Shown here in pieces: positions 34,531 through 35,880 of a DNA stretch of 35,880 nt. The translations under genes and the position numbers were made by a program. Origin of the DNA: Tritrichomonas musculus. Its lineage: Eukaryota; Parabasalia; Tritrichomonadida; Tritrichomonadidae. Numbering within the stretch: position 1 is the first letter of the stretch; each line of letters starts with the position of its first letter. The notes under the pieces are model-generated. The model did no database searches and was not told the origin of the DNA. It worked only from the letters and a program-made list of their open reading frames with translations. Where the stretch lies: the NCBI GenBank assembly GCA_039105265.1, contig JAPFFF010000161.1:1-35880 (forward strand). The letters run 5' to 3'.

Positions 34531-35880
34531 ATGGCGCCTAAGCGAAATCCATCATGGTTTACTCCCGAAACAGGAGCAAAAGCAAGATCTCAGCAAACTT
34601 ACGAAAAGCTCTTAGAAGACAATCAAAGATTACAAGGTGAAAATGAAAGGTTAATTTTGGAGAATACAAGGCTAAAAAGACAAATAGCAGACTTACTGAA
34701 AATTAAATTGAATATACCAGAAGACAAACAAAAAACGATTAATATTAGTCCAATAGTATTAAGATTCATCGGCGCTACATGGGATAATATAACAAAATTT
34801 CCTCAAGGAAGACGTTATGATGGACTTCACGAATTCTTTGCACTGTTAAGCATGATGAGTCCACATTACTTCAATATTTTAAATACTAATTTATTGTTCC
34901 CAACATATAAAACTGCTTCAACATATAGAAAGCAAGCTCTCGCTAATTTAGGAATACATGACGACATTTTTAATGGCGATATACAAAATATTTTGAATAT
35001 CATGTCAAGGTTTTTACCAAATAATTTTACTGGAAAAGGAGTTATCATGGTTGATGCTGCATATGTTACACCGTATGTCAAAGTAAACAAAAATGGTAGG
35101 ATTGATGGCGTGCTAAATCTCAAAGAGATCGATCCAGAATTAGCAGAAACATTTATTAATGATGACAACGAATTTTTAGAATTTATTAAATTAAATTATA
35201 ACTCAGTGATACAAGCAGAATTCGGTATGACATTTGCACCATTAAATCCAGAATTTAAACAGTTTCCAATTGCATGTATTCCGTCGACATCAGGTAAGGC
35301 AACACAAGAGTTACGCGAAAAAATTGAATCGATCATATCACTCATGCCAAAAAACATAAGTATTATCGGATTAGGCACTGATGGTGACAACACTTATAGC
35401 ATATATGCAAATATATTCATCGACAAAATTATTGGTAACTTCGAAAGATTCCTAAGTCTTGGTGCTGTTGGTATAATTAAAATATTTGCAGTATTAATTC
35501 ATTTTTCAGATCCATTGCACCTGACAAAAAGAGATCGTTACAGAAAATCCTCTCTTGAAGAATTCCTAGTTTCTCCATATGATTCTTATGAAACACGGTC
35601 TGCAGAAGATTTAAAAACTATTGGAATTGCTCCTTACTTATTGGATAACAACAAAGGACGTAAAATGGAAGATGACCTCCCAAAAAAATTGTTTACTTTA
35701 CAAACAATTCAAAAAATAATTGATAACGAAGACTTTTATTTACTTTTATCAATGCTTCCTTCTACACTCTTACTAGAGGCACTATTCAGGAATTCACTAA
35801 GTCGGCAAGAGACTATTGACTATCTTTTACTTGGTGCAAGTATTGTATTGATTTATTATCTTATGCAACAATATGTCATT
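34531..35880 (+). CDS. Putative DDE transposase, copy 3, cut by window end
   Basis: Residues 1-450 of the same protein are present, ending at QQYVI where the window stops. The coiled coil, Asp175, Asp284/286 and the DPLHLTKRDR motif are included, and the late Glu would lie outside. The frame has no internal stop so far. Whether the array ends after this copy, and what flanks it on the right, cannot be seen. Confidence 0.65.
   Translation, partial: MAPKRNPSWFTPETGAKARSQQTYEKLLEDNQRLQGENERLILENTRLKRQIADLLKIKLNIPEDKQKTINISPIVLRFIGATWDNITKFPQGRRYDGLHEFFALLSMMSPHYFNILNTNLLFPTYKTASTYRKQALANLGIHDDIFNGDIQNILNIMSRFLPNNFTGKGVIMVDAAYVTPYVKVNKNGRIDGVLNLKEIDPELAETFINDDNEFLEFIKLNYNSVIQAEFGMTFAPLNPEFKQFPIACIPSTSGKATQELREKIESIISLMPKNISIIGLGTDGDNTYSIYANIFIDKIIGNFERFLSLGAVGIIKIFAVLIHFSDPLHLTKRDRYRKSSLEEFLVSPYDSYETRSAEDLKTIGIAPYLLDNNKGRKMEDDLPKKLFTLQTIQKIIDNEDFYLLLSMLPSTLLLEALFRNSLSRQETIDYLLLGASIVLIYYLMQQYVI

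Larger units (their letters stand above)
27291..35880 (+). mobile_element. Head-to-tail array of a 3,099-bp transposase-bearing unit
   Basis: Units start at 27291, 30390 and 33489, and the third runs off the window. Each is a 961-bp segment bounded by 18-bp inverted repeats (AGAACATAGGAAACTCTC and its reverse complement) followed by a 2,138-bp segment with one 658-aa transposase-like gene. I see no difference between copies where I compared them. The left border is sharp: host BspA sequence ends in GAATCAC and unit sequence begins AGAACATAGG. At internal junctions the 961-bp segment is flanked by TATA on both sides when its last A/T is counted as flank, and the left border has CACA instead. 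The array may be a DNA transposon with long terminal direct repeats amplified by recombination, a spacer-plus-transposon tandem, or partly an assembly artefact. Confidence 0.8.

Noticed and set aside
27291-35880. LTR retrotransposon
   Set aside because: The direct-repeat layout is similar, but no reverse transcriptase, integrase zinc-binding region, protease or Gag-like part is seen, and the internal gene is transposase-like.

Overview
The window looks like nuclear DNA of a parabasalid flagellate, most likely a tritrichomonad (Tritrichomonas or a close relative). It is very AT-rich, and the coding regions are intronless as far as I can see. It carries BspA-like leucine-rich repeat genes (LRR_5 / TpLRR type) and Sel1-repeat remains, both families greatly expanded in trichomonads. 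Several stop codons overlap or closely precede a TAAA, the trichomonad-style polyadenylation signal, and one gene has a TCATT initiator-like motif about a dozen bases before its ATG. The species call is inference from gene families, not from a marker gene.

Layout. (1) 1-12287: a compact minus-strand block of a partial gene, one giant uninterrupted gene of 3,856 codons and a 136-codon coiled-coil gene, with gaps of only 37 and 49 bp. The first two share a motif right before the ATG. A divergent gene for a probable secreted protein follows at 12414-12944. The block could be host DNA or part of a large virus-like element, but no hallmark gene lies in the window to decide. (2) 12990-13153: a small GC-rich island ending in an Sm-site-like motif and a hairpin, a weak candidate snRNA. 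(3) 13168-21210: eight kilobases of mostly non-coding AT-rich DNA with unusual repeats: a 20-bp minisatellite made of near-palindromic units at three places, three perfect palindromes of one family, T-rich dispersed repeats, a strand-asymmetric pyrimidine-rich tract, and one decayed gene (16625-17255). (4) 21413-22720: an intact gene fusing an R-S-ExE ADP-ribosyltransferase to a permuted papain-like (His then Cys) domain. (5) 23215-24678: a broken BspA/Sel1 gene on the minus strand, and 25175-27290: a BspA-like gene on the plus strand, cut off by a mobile element. (6) 27291-35880: a head-to-tail array of a 3,099-bp unit, two full copies and a third running off the window. Each unit is a 961-bp segment with 18-bp inverted ends followed by a 2,138-bp segment encoding a 658-aa DDE-type transposase-like protein.

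The most unusual items are the transposase array, in which a DNA-transposon-like gene alternates with long direct repeats as in tandem LTR arrays, the giant modular protein, and the ADP-ribosyltransferase/papain-fold fusion. There is no operon logic linking the regions. The right half reads as a host gene-family neighbourhood into which the transposase array has landed recently.
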